In this document: in pieces, positions 36,551 to 43,655 of the stretch
Layout of the letters: every line of letters begins with the position of its first letter
How positions within the stretch are numbered: the first letter of the stretch is position 1
The notes under the pieces: model-generated
Told to the model about the DNA's origin: nothing
The model's input: only the letters and a program-made list of their open reading frames with translations
Database searches by the model: none
DNA from: Bifidobacterium amazonense
GTDB lineage: Bacteria; Actinomycetota; Actinomycetes; Actinomycetales; Bifidobacteriaceae
DNA length: 43,655 nt
NCBI RefSeq assembly: GCF_018555435.2
Contig: NZ_JAFEJT020000024.1
Span: 1 to 43,655 of the forward strand
Direction of reading: 5' to 3'
Made by a program: the position numbers and the translations under genes

Positions 36551-37363
36551 TCATTCCATGCCGTTGTATATCGCCTGCAGTTCTTCCTGCCCCTGGCTGA
36601 AGAGGATCGAGAAATCCGGTCTGTCGTCGGCGGGGAACGTTTCCAGGAAACGGCGGAATTCTTCCGCGGACACGGTGTCGGGGATGCTCAGCGTATTGCC
36701 GTAGTCGTTCGGCCCGGGATCGGCCACCCAGTCGAATCCCGCTTTCCGGGCCTTGAGGGCGAATTCCAGCATGGCCTGCTGCACTTGCGGATTCGGTTTG
36801 GGACGGGCCGCGTCGCCGGAAAGCGGCGGCTGGGAGAAATCCGGATTCGCGGCCTCGCACGCGGCATAGTCGGATTGCCTGGACGCGTATGGCGTGTCGG
36901 CGAGCGCCGCGGAGCCGGATACCGCGAACCATGATCCGTCCGAGCCGGTAAGACGGTATTGCACGTTCCCGTACAGGTTCGCGATGGACGCGTCGGTTTC
37001 GATCCCGTATCCGTCCGTTTCGACCGGATTGCCGTCCGCGCCGATGGTGCGCAGGACGACCGTGGTCTGCGGCGCTGACGTCGTCGATCCGTCCATGGTC
37101 AGCGACAGGGTGTCCGCCAGTTTGGCGACGAGTCCCCGTTCGGTCAGGCATGCGACGAATCGTTTGGCGACGGTCTCCAGATCGGCGATCCGATCGTCGG
37201 ATGGCAGCTGCGACGCATACGTCGTGCCCGTGTCGTCTCCTGCCGGTGTCGCCGAGCAGCCGCCCGGCAGGCACAGGCAGAGCGCCGCCAGTCCGGCCGT
37301 CATCCATCTGCGGGTTCCTGCTGTGCCGCCGTGTCGCTCATTCGTGTCATGTCGTGTTTCCAT
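36551..37363 (-). CDS. predicted lipoprotein
   Basis: A 270-residue exported protein. It begins METRHDTNERHGGT, then a hydrophobic stretch AGLAALCLCLPGGCSA whose last Cys at about residue 35 is the likely lipid-attachment site; the box LPGGC is not a perfect match to the consensus. A conserved-looking pair of blocks follows (VAKRFVACLTERGL, DYAACEAANPDFSQPP), with a final acidic part. No family that I recognise. AGAAGGAAA precedes the ATG; in-frame sequence further up passes through a G9 tract and is not coding-like. It lies 63 bases before the adaptor gene on the same strand and may be a substrate-binding or accessory part of the exporter. Confidence 0.85.
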   Translation of the reverse strand: METRHDTNERHGGTAGTRRWMTAGLAALCLCLPGGCSATPAGDDTGTTYASQLPSDDRIADLETVAKRFVACLTERGLVAKLADTLSLTMDGSTTSAPQTTVVLRTIGADGNPVETDGYGIETDASIANLYGNVQYRLTGSDGSWFAVSGSAALADTPYASRQSDYAACEAANPDFSQPPLSGDAARPKPNPQVQQAMLEFALKARKAGFDWVADPGPNDYGNTLSIPDTVSAEEFRRFLETFPADDRPDFSILFSQGQEELQAIYNGME

Positions 37364-37405
37364 GACCGTTTCCTTCTCTGGGTCCCGGCCCCGACTCGGC
37401 ATTGA

Positions 37406-37414
37406 GGGGGGGGG
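37406..37414. repeat. G9 homopolymer upstream of the lipoprotein gene
   Basis: Nine consecutive G on the plus strand (C9 on the gene's strand), 43-51 bases before the lipoprotein start. A run this long is rare in intergenic DNA and is prone to slipped-strand length change. Confidence 0.8.
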
Positions 37415-37529
37415 CAAGCGGCGGGCCGATCGCGTTGCACGCATGCGGTCCGTCTCCTGCCATCCAGCGTAGCATTTGCGGCCGGAACGGCAAAAGAGGA
37501 ACGGGAAACGCCCTACCGAAATGACGAGG

Positions 37530-38321
37530 TCACGGTTGGTACTCTTCGAGCGCGATGCCGGACTCATGGATGGCCTTGGCGGCTTCGGCGCCGACGAACC
37601 GGTAATGCCACGGCTCGTGTTCCACGCCGGTCACGGACGTCTTGCCTGCCGGATAGCGCAGGATGAACCCGTACTCCCACGCGTTGGTGGCAAGCCAGTC
37701 GTAGACGCGTTGGTTGGCGTCCGCGTCGGACGCGCCCACGGCGTTGATGTCCGCGGCGACTCCCAGCTCGTGTTCGCTGGTGCCGGGCAGGGCGACCTGC
37801 AGTCGGGCCTTCGCTTCGGCGTCCTTGGCGTCCATGCCATTGTTCTCGTACAGGAAGATCTTGTCGTCGAGCAGCTGCTGCTGTTCGTCATGCGTGCGAT
37901 AGCCGGCGGTCACTTCGGGGTTCAATCCGTCCGCGCGCATCGCGTCGAACATGCGTTGCAGGTCCGGATAGGCCCGCGAGTCGATCTGCTGGCCGTTGGC
38001 GAGTTGCGTCAGGTCCGGCGCGGGCCAGTCGTCGGGGATGCGCTGCCACTGGTTGACGACGATCGTGTTCCACGAGTCGGCCGAATAGGTCGCTTCGGGA
38101 ATGCCCGGCGTGAACGGGCCCCAATGGGCGAGACGTCCGAGTCCGAACAGCAGGCCGGCGACGACCGCGATCGCGGCCAGAAGCGCCGCGGTCAGCCGGA
38201 CCAGCGTTTTCGCGGCGCGCTGCCGGCGGTAGCGGGCGAAACTGCGCACGGTCCCCGCGCGGACGGCTCCCCGTGCGGCGGATGCGGTCGGAACGCCGTC
38301 CGTTGCGATGCGTGCTGCCAT
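37530..38321 (-). CDS. M15-family D-alanyl-D-alanine carboxypeptidase
   Basis: A 263-residue wall-modifying metallopeptidase. A basic cytoplasmic start is followed by a membrane segment at about residues 42-65 (TAALLAAIAVVAGLLFGLG). The VanY-type domain then has AGYRTHDEQQQLL, the zinc site SEHELGVAADIN (His and Asp), and the catalytic end EPWHYRFV (Glu and His). It trims the terminal D-Ala of peptidoglycan stems. I start at MAARIATDG, after GGGAAGGA; the longer in-frame extension is a shadow of pcp. No clear partner; it stands alone between the lipoprotein and pcp genes. Confidence 0.93.
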   Translation of the reverse strand: MAARIATDGVPTASAARGAVRAGTVRSFARYRRQRAAKTLVRLTAALLAAIAVVAGLLFGLGRLAHWGPFTPGIPEATYSADSWNTIVVNQWQRIPDDWPAPDLTQLANGQQIDSRAYPDLQRMFDAMRADGLNPEVTAGYRTHDEQQQLLDDKIFLYENNGMDAKDAEAKARLQVALPGTSEHELGVAADINAVGASDADANQRVYDWLATNAWEYGFILRYPAGKTSVTGVEHEPWHYRFVGAEAAKAIHESGIALEEYQP

Positions 38322-38512
38322 GTCGTCATCCTTCCCTCGGCGGCGCATCCGTGGCATGATCCACATGATCAAGCCTTGCGCCGTGTGCATACCGTCAAGG
38401 GTAGGGTTTCCGGCTTTCGCGTACCATCGGCCGACGGGATGAAGATACCCTGATTCCCGGGGATGACGCCGGGGACGAACCCCTAAGGGTCGATGAGGCG
38501 TCCCACGGATAT

Positions 38513-39190
38513 TCAGCAGATCGTCCCGGCGGCACTGCTCCCGCCATCGTGTCCCTTGGCGCCGGTCTCGTCGTGCACGATCGCTTCGATCGCGTACTCG
38601 AGTGCCTTCGCCATCGTCGCGACCGCCATCGTGGGCGTCGCCGCCGACTTGCCGACGCCCTGTTCGACCGCGTACGGCACGTGGATGAACCCGCCTTTGA
38701 CGCCGGGGAACCGGCGGTCGAGCAGGTAGAGCACGTGGTACATGATGGCGTTGCACACGTAGGTGCCGGCCGTGTACGACACGGCGGCGGGAATGCCGTG
38801 ATCGTTGATGTTCCGGACCATCGCCTTGACCGGCAGGGTCGCGAAATACGCGGTGTCGCCGTCTTCGCGCAAGGGTGCGTCGAACGGCTGTTCGCCGTCG
38901 TTGTCGGGGATGGACGCTTCGGCGAGATTGATCGCGACCCGTTCGACGGTGATCGCGGCGCGTCCTCCGGCCTGGCCGACGCACAGCACCCAGTCGGGCC
39001 GTTCGCGTTCGATGGCCTCCTCGACGACCTGCGCGCTGCGCGTGAACGCGGTGGGGATCTCCAGGCCCACGACCGTGGCCCCGGCGATGTCGTCGGGCAG
39101 GAGTTTGACCGCTTCGAACGCGGGATTGACCGGTTCGCCGCCGAACGGGTCGAATCCGGTGACGAGGATCGTGCGTTTGCTGTCGGACAT
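38513..39190 (-). CDS. pcp: pyroglutamyl-peptidase I
   Basis: Cysteine peptidase that removes N-terminal pyroglutamate from peptides in the cytoplasm. The 225-residue product has the opening ILVTGFDPFGGEPVNPA, the catalytic Glu in the GQAGGRAAITVERVAIN segment, the Cys in AGTYVCNAIMYHVLY, and the His in GGFIHVPY. All three catalytic residues are kept. It starts at MSDSKRTI, about eight bases after AAAGGAGC; a longer in-frame lead has no family features. The last 15 residues are a Gly/Ser/Ala tail. Confidence 0.95.
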   Translation of the reverse strand: MSDSKRTILVTGFDPFGGEPVNPAFEAVKLLPDDIAGATVVGLEIPTAFTRSAQVVEEAIERERPDWVLCVGQAGGRAAITVERVAINLAEASIPDNDGEQPFDAPLREDGDTAYFATLPVKAMVRNINDHGIPAAVSYTAGTYVCNAIMYHVLYLLDRRFPGVKGGFIHVPYAVEQGVGKSAATPTMAVATMAKALEYAIEAIVHDETGAKGHDGGSSAAGTIC

Positions 39191-39306
39191 GCTTGGGCTC
39201 CTTTCGTCGCATCGAACGTAGGCCGGCAATCCGGCCTTCCGGTTGTCCGCCGCGTCCAGCCTACCGCCGGCCGGCCGGTTTCGCTTCGCGATTCGCACCC
39301 ATTCGC

Positions 39307-39312
39307 TATAGT
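39307..39312 (+). promoter_or_regulatory. candidate -10 box for the ABC-F gene
   Basis: TATAGT on the plus strand, about 105 bases before the ABC-F start, in the 226-base divergent pcp/ABC-F gap. No clear -35 box. Confidence 0.3.
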
Positions 39313-39416
39313 GGACCGTTGGACTTTACGGCGGGCGGCATACGGAACGGATCGGCCGAACGCGGACAGACGGAAATGACGACAACGGGAATACGACGGA
39401 AGGCGGGCTGAACGGC

Positions 39417-41018
39417 ATGGCCATCGAAGCGCAGGGACTTGAGATTCAGATCGGAGCACGTACGCTGCTGCATCCGACCGACTTCCACGTGGCCAAGGGC
39501 GACAAGATCGGTCTGGTCGGCCGCAACGGCGCCGGCAAGACCACATTGACGCGCGTCATCACCGGCGACATGCTGCCCACCGCGGGCAAGGTGCGCGTCT
39601 CGGGCAAGCTCGGCTACCTGCCGCAGGACACGCATGCGGCCGACCAGACGCAGACCGCGCTCGACCGCATGATGAGCGCGCGCGACATCGCCTCGATCAT
39701 CGCCCGCATGCGCAAGTGCGAGAAGGAGATGACCGATCCGGATCCGGACGTGATGACGCGCGCGATGAACCGTTACGACAAGATCATGCAGGACTTCGAC
39801 AAGGCGGGCGGCTACGCGGCGCAGTCGGAGGCGATCGCCATGGCCGACAGCCTCGGCCTGCCGCAGGACGTGATGGGCCGCGAACTCGGCACCCTGTCGG
39901 GCGGCCAGCGCCGACGCATCGAACTGGCGCGCATCCTCTTCTCCGACGCGGACACGCTGATCCTCGACGAGCCCACCAACCATCTGGACGCCGACTCGAT
40001 CGAATGGCTGCGCGGGTTCTTGAAGAAGTTCGAGGGCGGGTTCCTCGTGATCTCCCATTCGACCGAACTGCTCGACGAGGTCGTCAACAAGGTGTGGCAT
40101 CTCGACGCGCAGCTCGGCCAGATCGACATGTATTCGCTCGGCTGGAAGGCGTACCTGCACCAGCGCGCCGTGGACGAGGAGCGCCGCCGCCGCGAACGCG
40201 AAGTGGCCGAGAAGAAGGCCGAACGTCTCATGAAGCAGGGCATCCGCCTGCACGCCAAGGCCACGAAGGCCGTGGCCGCGCAGAACATGATGCGCCGCGC
40301 CGAAAAGCTGCTCGAAAACACGTCCGAGGCGCAGAAGCAGGAGAAGGTCGCCGACATCCGCTTCCCCGAACCCGCGCCCTGCGGCCGCACGCCGATTATG
40401 GCCAAGGACATCTCCAAGGCGTACGGTTCGAACATCGTGTTCGCCGGCGTGAACCTCGCCGTCGACAAGGGCTCGCGCGTCGTCATCCTCGGCTACAACG
40501 GCGCCGGCAAGACCACCACGCTGCGCCTGCTCGCGCACATCGAACAGCCCGACACCGGCGTGGTCGAATACGGTCACGGCTGCAAGATCGGCTACTTCGC
40601 GCAGGAGCACGACACGCTCGACCTGAATGCCACCGTGCTCGAGAACCTCACGCACGTCGCACCCGAACTGAACGACACGCAGGCACGCTCCATCCTCGGC
40701 TCGTTCCTGTTCTCCGGCGACGACGCGCTGAAACCCGCACGCGTGCTCTCCGGCGGCGAAAAGACGCGACTCGCGCTCGCCACGCTCGTCACCTCGCGCG
40801 CGAACGTGCTGCTGCTCGACGAGCCGACCAACAACCTCGACCCAGCCTCGCGCGACGAGATCCTCAAGGCCATCGCCAAATACGAGGGCGCGATCGTGCT
40901 CGTCACCCACGACGAGGGCGCCGTGCAGGCGCTCAACCCCGAACGCGTGCTGCTCATGCCCGACGGCGACGAGGATCTGTGGAACGACAGTTATCTCGAA
41001 CTTGTGGCCGAGGAGTAA
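39417..41018 (+). CDS. ABC-F family ATPase
   Basis: A 533-residue soluble protein with two ABC modules and no membrane part. Module 1 has GRNGAGKTTLTRVI near residue 35, LSGGQRRRIELARIL and LILDEPTNHLD. A charged linker rich in Arg, Glu and Lys (EERRRREREVAEKKAERL) follows, as expected for the P-site-tRNA-interaction motif. Module 2 has GYNGAGKTTTLRLL, LSGGEKTRLALATL and LLLDEPTNNLD. ABC-F proteins act on the ribosome, from translation gating (EttA) to antibiotic protection; which applies here is not shown. Full length for a non-extended family member. GGAAGGCGGGC lies before the ATG. Confidence 0.94.
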   Translation: MAIEAQGLEIQIGARTLLHPTDFHVAKGDKIGLVGRNGAGKTTLTRVITGDMLPTAGKVRVSGKLGYLPQDTHAADQTQTALDRMMSARDIASIIARMRKCEKEMTDPDPDVMTRAMNRYDKIMQDFDKAGGYAAQSEAIAMADSLGLPQDVMGRELGTLSGGQRRRIELARILFSDADTLILDEPTNHLDADSIEWLRGFLKKFEGGFLVISHSTELLDEVVNKVWHLDAQLGQIDMYSLGWKAYLHQRAVDEERRRREREVAEKKAERLMKQGIRLHAKATKAVAAQNMMRRAEKLLENTSEAQKQEKVADIRFPEPAPCGRTPIMAKDISKAYGSNIVFAGVNLAVDKGSRVVILGYNGAGKTTTLRLLAHIEQPDTGVVEYGHGCKIGYFAQEHDTLDLNATVLENLTHVAPELNDTQARSILGSFLFSGDDALKPARVLSGGEKTRLALATLVTSRANVLLLDEPTNNLDPASRDEILKAIAKYEGAIVLVTHDEGAVQALNPERVLLMPDGDEDLWNDSYLELVAEE

Positions 41019-41095
41019 CGTTCCTTTCCCATCCCGGTTCCCGACGCTCCTACAATGTGTGGTGTTTCCAGCAACATCATGGGAAGAGGGGCATC

Positions 41096-42133
41096 ATGGG
41101 CGAGCCGAACGATCGGAACGCGCACGCCGGCGACACCGGTACGGGAATCCAGCAACAGGCCAAGCATGCGGGAGCCGCCGTCAAGGCGGCGCTCGCCGCG
41201 AACATCGGCGTCGCGGCGGCCAAACTGTGCGCGGCCGTATTCACCGGATCGTCGGCCATGCTTTCGGAATCCGTGCATTCCATCGCCGACTGCTCGAACG
41301 AGATCGTCCTCATGATCGGCGGCCGCTTCTCCAAGCACCGCACCGACGGCGACCATCCGTTCGGACTGTACCGCGCGAAATACCTCGCCTCGTTCGTCGT
41401 CGCCACGCTGCTGTTCTTCGTCGGCGGCTTCTTCTCCACATCCGAGGCGGTCAAGAAGATCGCCGCGGTGATCGCCGACCCCGCATTGCGCGACGCCAGC
41501 CGGATCGAACTGTTCGCCGCGCTCGTCGTCGTGGCCGTCAGCGCCTGCCTCGAAGGCTACGGCCTGCACTCGAGCATCCGCGAGGCGAACGAGCGCATGG
41601 AACGCACGCGCACGCCGCACATGGGCGTCTTCCGCTTCTGGCGGCGCACCAAGTCCGCCGAACTCGCCTCCGTCATCATGGAGGACACGCTCGCGCTCAT
41701 CGGCCTCGCGTTCGCCGGCGCCGGCATCGGACTCGCGATCGCGTTCGACGACGAACTGTGGGATGCGGTCGGCGGCCTGATGGTCGGCCTGGTCCTGATC
41801 GCCGGATCACTGCTGCTCGCGTTCAAATCCGGCTCACTCCTGCTCGGCGAGACCGTCGACCAGGTGACGCGCGACGAGATCGTCCGCGCGGTCACGTCGA
41901 CGCCCGGCGTGACCAGGCTGCTCAACATGCAGACGATCCACATGTCCGAAGACGACATCCTGTTGTGCCTCAAGGTCGAAACGTCGAAGCTCGACCGCGA
42001 CTACGACGTCGAAACGGTCGACAAGATCGAACGATCGGTGCGCGGCGCGCTGCCATGGTACCGGTTCGAGATCTACGTCGAACCCGACGTCTTCCGCCCG
42101 GAGGCGCACCGCGGCGCGACGGCGAACGCATAA
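41096..42133 (+). CDS. cation diffusion facilitator (CDF) transporter
   Basis: A 345-residue metal exporter with about six membrane segments. It has the CDF block MLSESVHSIADCSNEIVLMI near residues 60-80, then DHPFGLYRAKYLASFVVATL, and a second metal-site helix pair around SAELASVIMEDTLALIGLAF. The C-terminal cytoplasmic domain (from about residue 260) has VTSTPGVTRLLNMQTIHMSED and ends in the dimerisation fold. Members export zinc, iron, manganese or other divalent ions. The ATG at 41096 follows GAAGAGGGG; it lies 77 bases after the ABC-F gene on the same strand. Confidence 0.93.
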   Translation: MGEPNDRNAHAGDTGTGIQQQAKHAGAAVKAALAANIGVAAAKLCAAVFTGSSAMLSESVHSIADCSNEIVLMIGGRFSKHRTDGDHPFGLYRAKYLASFVVATLLFFVGGFFSTSEAVKKIAAVIADPALRDASRIELFAALVVVAVSACLEGYGLHSSIREANERMERTRTPHMGVFRFWRRTKSAELASVIMEDTLALIGLAFAGAGIGLAIAFDDELWDAVGGLMVGLVLIAGSLLLAFKSGSLLLGETVDQVTRDEIVRAVTSTPGVTRLLNMQTIHMSEDDILLCLKVETSKLDRDYDVETVDKIERSVRGALPWYRFEIYVEPDVFRPEAHRGATANA

Positions 42134-42263
42134 GACGCCCCGCGCACGGCCCGACCGGCATGCGGGACGCATACGGAACGTCGTCGGCCGGGTTGCGGTA
42201 AGGTTACGCAACGTATCAACCAATCGCCATGCGCAACCGATGCGCAAGATCGTGAGGACATCC

Positions 42264-43391
42264 ATGGCATACGCACACAACGCGCCGTTCCGCGCCGACG
42301 TGGTCGGCAGCTACCTGCGCCCGGCCGAGCTCAAGGCCGCCCGCGCCGACTTCGAGGCCGGCCGCATCGACGCCGCGGCGCTCAAGGCCGTCGAGGACCA
42401 GTGCATCACCGAACTGGTCGCCAAGCAGAAGGCCGCCGGCCTGCACGCGATCACCGACGGCGAGTTCCGCCGCGGCTGGTGGCATCTCGACTGCATGTGG
42501 GGCTTCGCCGGCGTGGAGAAGGTCGCCATCGACCAGGGCTACGTGTTCCACGACGAGGTGACCCGCGCCGAATCCGCCCGTCTGAGCGGCCGGATCGCGT
42601 TCGACGGCACGCATCCGTTCGTCGACCATTTCCGCTTCCTCAAGCAGTTCGAGGACGACACGGTCGTGGCCCGTCAGACCATCCCCTCCCCCTCGCAGCT
42701 GTACGCCGAACTGTTCCGCCCGGAGAACATCGAATCCGTGCACGAGTTCTACGGCAGCGACCAGGCCGCCTACGACCAGCTGGCCGACGACACGGCCGCC
42801 GCGTTCCACGGGCTGATCCTCGCCCTGTACGAGGCCGGCTGCCGCAACGTGCAGCTCGACGACTGCACGTGGGGCATGTTCTGCGATCCGAACTTCAATA
42901 GCCACTACACGGCCGAGGAGTTCGCCGCGATGCAGGAGCAGTACGCGGCGATGAACAACGCGGCGATCGCCGACCTGCCGGCCGACCTCGTGATCACCAC
43001 GCACGACTGCCGCGGCAACTACCATTCGACGTGGGCGTCCGCCGGCGGCTATGCGACCGTGGCCGACGTATTGTTCGGCAAGGAGAACGTGGCCGCCTAC
43101 TACCTCGAGTTCGACGACGACCGTTCCGGCGACTTCGCGCCGCTCGCCAAGGTCTCGGGCGACAAGAAGGTCGTGCTCGGCCTGATCACGTCGAAGAAGC
43201 CCGAGCTCGAGGATCCCGAGGTCATCAAGGCGCGCATCGCCGAGGCCGCCGAGATCCTGCCGCTCGACCGCCTGTGCCTGTCCACCCAGTGCGGCTTCGC
43301 CTCCACCGAGGAGGGCAACAAGCTCACCGAGGAGCAGCAGTGGGCCAAGATCGCGCTCGTCCAGTCCATCGCCAAGGAGGTGTGGGGCTGA
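42264..43391 (+). CDS. MetE-like cobalamin-independent methyltransferase (YxjG/YxjH type)
   Basis: A 375-residue protein consisting of a single barrel like the C-terminal half of MetE, the size of B. subtilis YxjG/YxjH. The zinc ligands can be seen: His and Cys in TTHDCRGN, Glu in YLEFDDDRSGDF, and Cys in LSTQCGFAS. Its likely role is methyl transfer to homocysteine or a related thiol; the methyl donor is unclear, as the N-terminal folate-domain half is absent. I start at MAYAHNAPF, after GTGAGGA; the Met eight codons upstream has no ribosome site. The stop lies inside the first unit of the tandem repeats at the window end. Confidence 0.92.
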   Translation: MAYAHNAPFRADVVGSYLRPAELKAARADFEAGRIDAAALKAVEDQCITELVAKQKAAGLHAITDGEFRRGWWHLDCMWGFAGVEKVAIDQGYVFHDEVTRAESARLSGRIAFDGTHPFVDHFRFLKQFEDDTVVARQTIPSPSQLYAELFRPENIESVHEFYGSDQAAYDQLADDTAAAFHGLILALYEAGCRNVQLDDCTWGMFCDPNFNSHYTAEEFAAMQEQYAAMNNAAIADLPADLVITTHDCRGNYHSTWASAGGYATVADVLFGKENVAAYYLEFDDDRSGDFAPLAKVSGDKKVVLGLITSKKPELEDPEVIKARIAEAAEILPLDRLCLSTQCGFASTEEGNKLTEEQQWAKIALVQSIAKEVWG

Positions 43392-43655
43392 CGCGTTAAG
43401 CGGACAGTGCGGTGCACTGTCCGTAGCGTCGGCCTGAGCGAGGCGATAGCTGAGCGAAGGTAGGAATGAGTCTCGCCGTCAGGCGAGTCTATTGTTGCAG
43501 GGCTGACGCGTTAAGCGGACAGTGCGGTGCACTGTCCGTAGCGTCAGCCTGAGCGAGGCGATAGTCGAGCGAAGGCAGGCATGAGTCTCGCCGCAAGGCG
43601 AGTCCTTGATTGCAGAGCCGACGCGTGAGAAGGATCCTTCACCTAGCAAAAGCGA
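43386..43655. repeat. tandem direct repeats of about 115 bases
   Basis: Two full copies (43386-43500 and 43501-43615) differ at a small number of positions. A third begins at 43616 (AGCCGACGCG against GGCTGACGCG) and soon diverges before the window ends. Each has a perfect 10-base stem CGGACAGTGC / GCACTGTCCG with a GGT loop, flanked outside by GACGC / GCGTC, and a smaller CTCGCC-GTCA or -GCAA-GGCGAG stem. The first unit starts inside the last codons of the MetE-like gene. No open reading frame is supported in it. Confidence 0.9.

Noticed and set aside
39716..41095. Upstream extension of the CDF open frame through the ABC-F gene
   Set aside because: It is an out-of-frame reading of ABC-F, Arg/Pro-rich; the CDF start at 41096 has its own ribosome site.
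43386..43655. CRISPR array
   Set aside because: Units are 115 bases and adjoining with no unique spacers, and no cas genes are visible.

Overview
The window looks like chromosomal DNA of a Bifidobacterium. It is GC-rich and densely coded, with strong GGAGG-type ribosome sites. It carries a fused trpC-trpB gene and an L-lactate dehydrogenase that, from memory of the family, is close to the B. longum allosteric enzyme. The species cannot be fixed from sequence reading alone. I recognised no tRNA, rRNA, insertion sequence, prophage or CRISPR array.

Layout. Bases 1-22491 are almost all minus-strand housekeeping genes. From the left these are lgt, trpA and the trpCB fusion, then an unknown plus-strand gene after a 490-base AT-richer gap. 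A DUF1287 secreted protein follows, then hisF-hisI-trpE read as one set (trpE last), a Cof-type HAD phosphatase coupled to ldh, secG, tpiA, pgk, whiA, and the group uvrA-uvrC-aroE-rapZ. Clear hairpin terminators separate most of these units. A LexA/SOS-type box lies on the uvrA promoter.

From 22.6 to 27.6 kb the gene content is more accessory. It holds the 3' stub of a dead aldo/keto reductase gene with its terminator, a Nim-like flavoprotein, an amino-acid permease, a short peptide-deformylase-like protein, a MATE exporter and a small membrane protein of the phage-holin-IV/YvlD type.

From 27.6 to 33.4 kb lies a three-gene minus-strand operon, jetA-jetB-jetC. It encodes a Wadjet/MksBEF-type SMC complex (kleisin-like, MukE-like and MukB-like subunits). 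The nuclease gene jetD/mksG, normally the fourth member, is not present next to it, and jetC converges on and overlaps the neighbouring gene, leaving no space for it. This is the most interesting system in the window: either a nuclease-less plasmid-defence relative with a chromosome-organising role, or a system whose nuclease lies elsewhere.

From 33.4 to 43.4 kb there is a four-gene MacAB-like export unit (lipoprotein, adaptor with a peptidoglycan-binding-like domain, ATPase, permease), with a G9 tract just upstream. Then come an M15 carboxypeptidase, pyroglutamyl peptidase, an ABC-F protein, a cation-diffusion facilitator and a MetE-like methyltransferase. The window ends in 115-base tandem repeats rich in inverted repeats, the first of which overlaps the stop codon of the methyltransferase gene.
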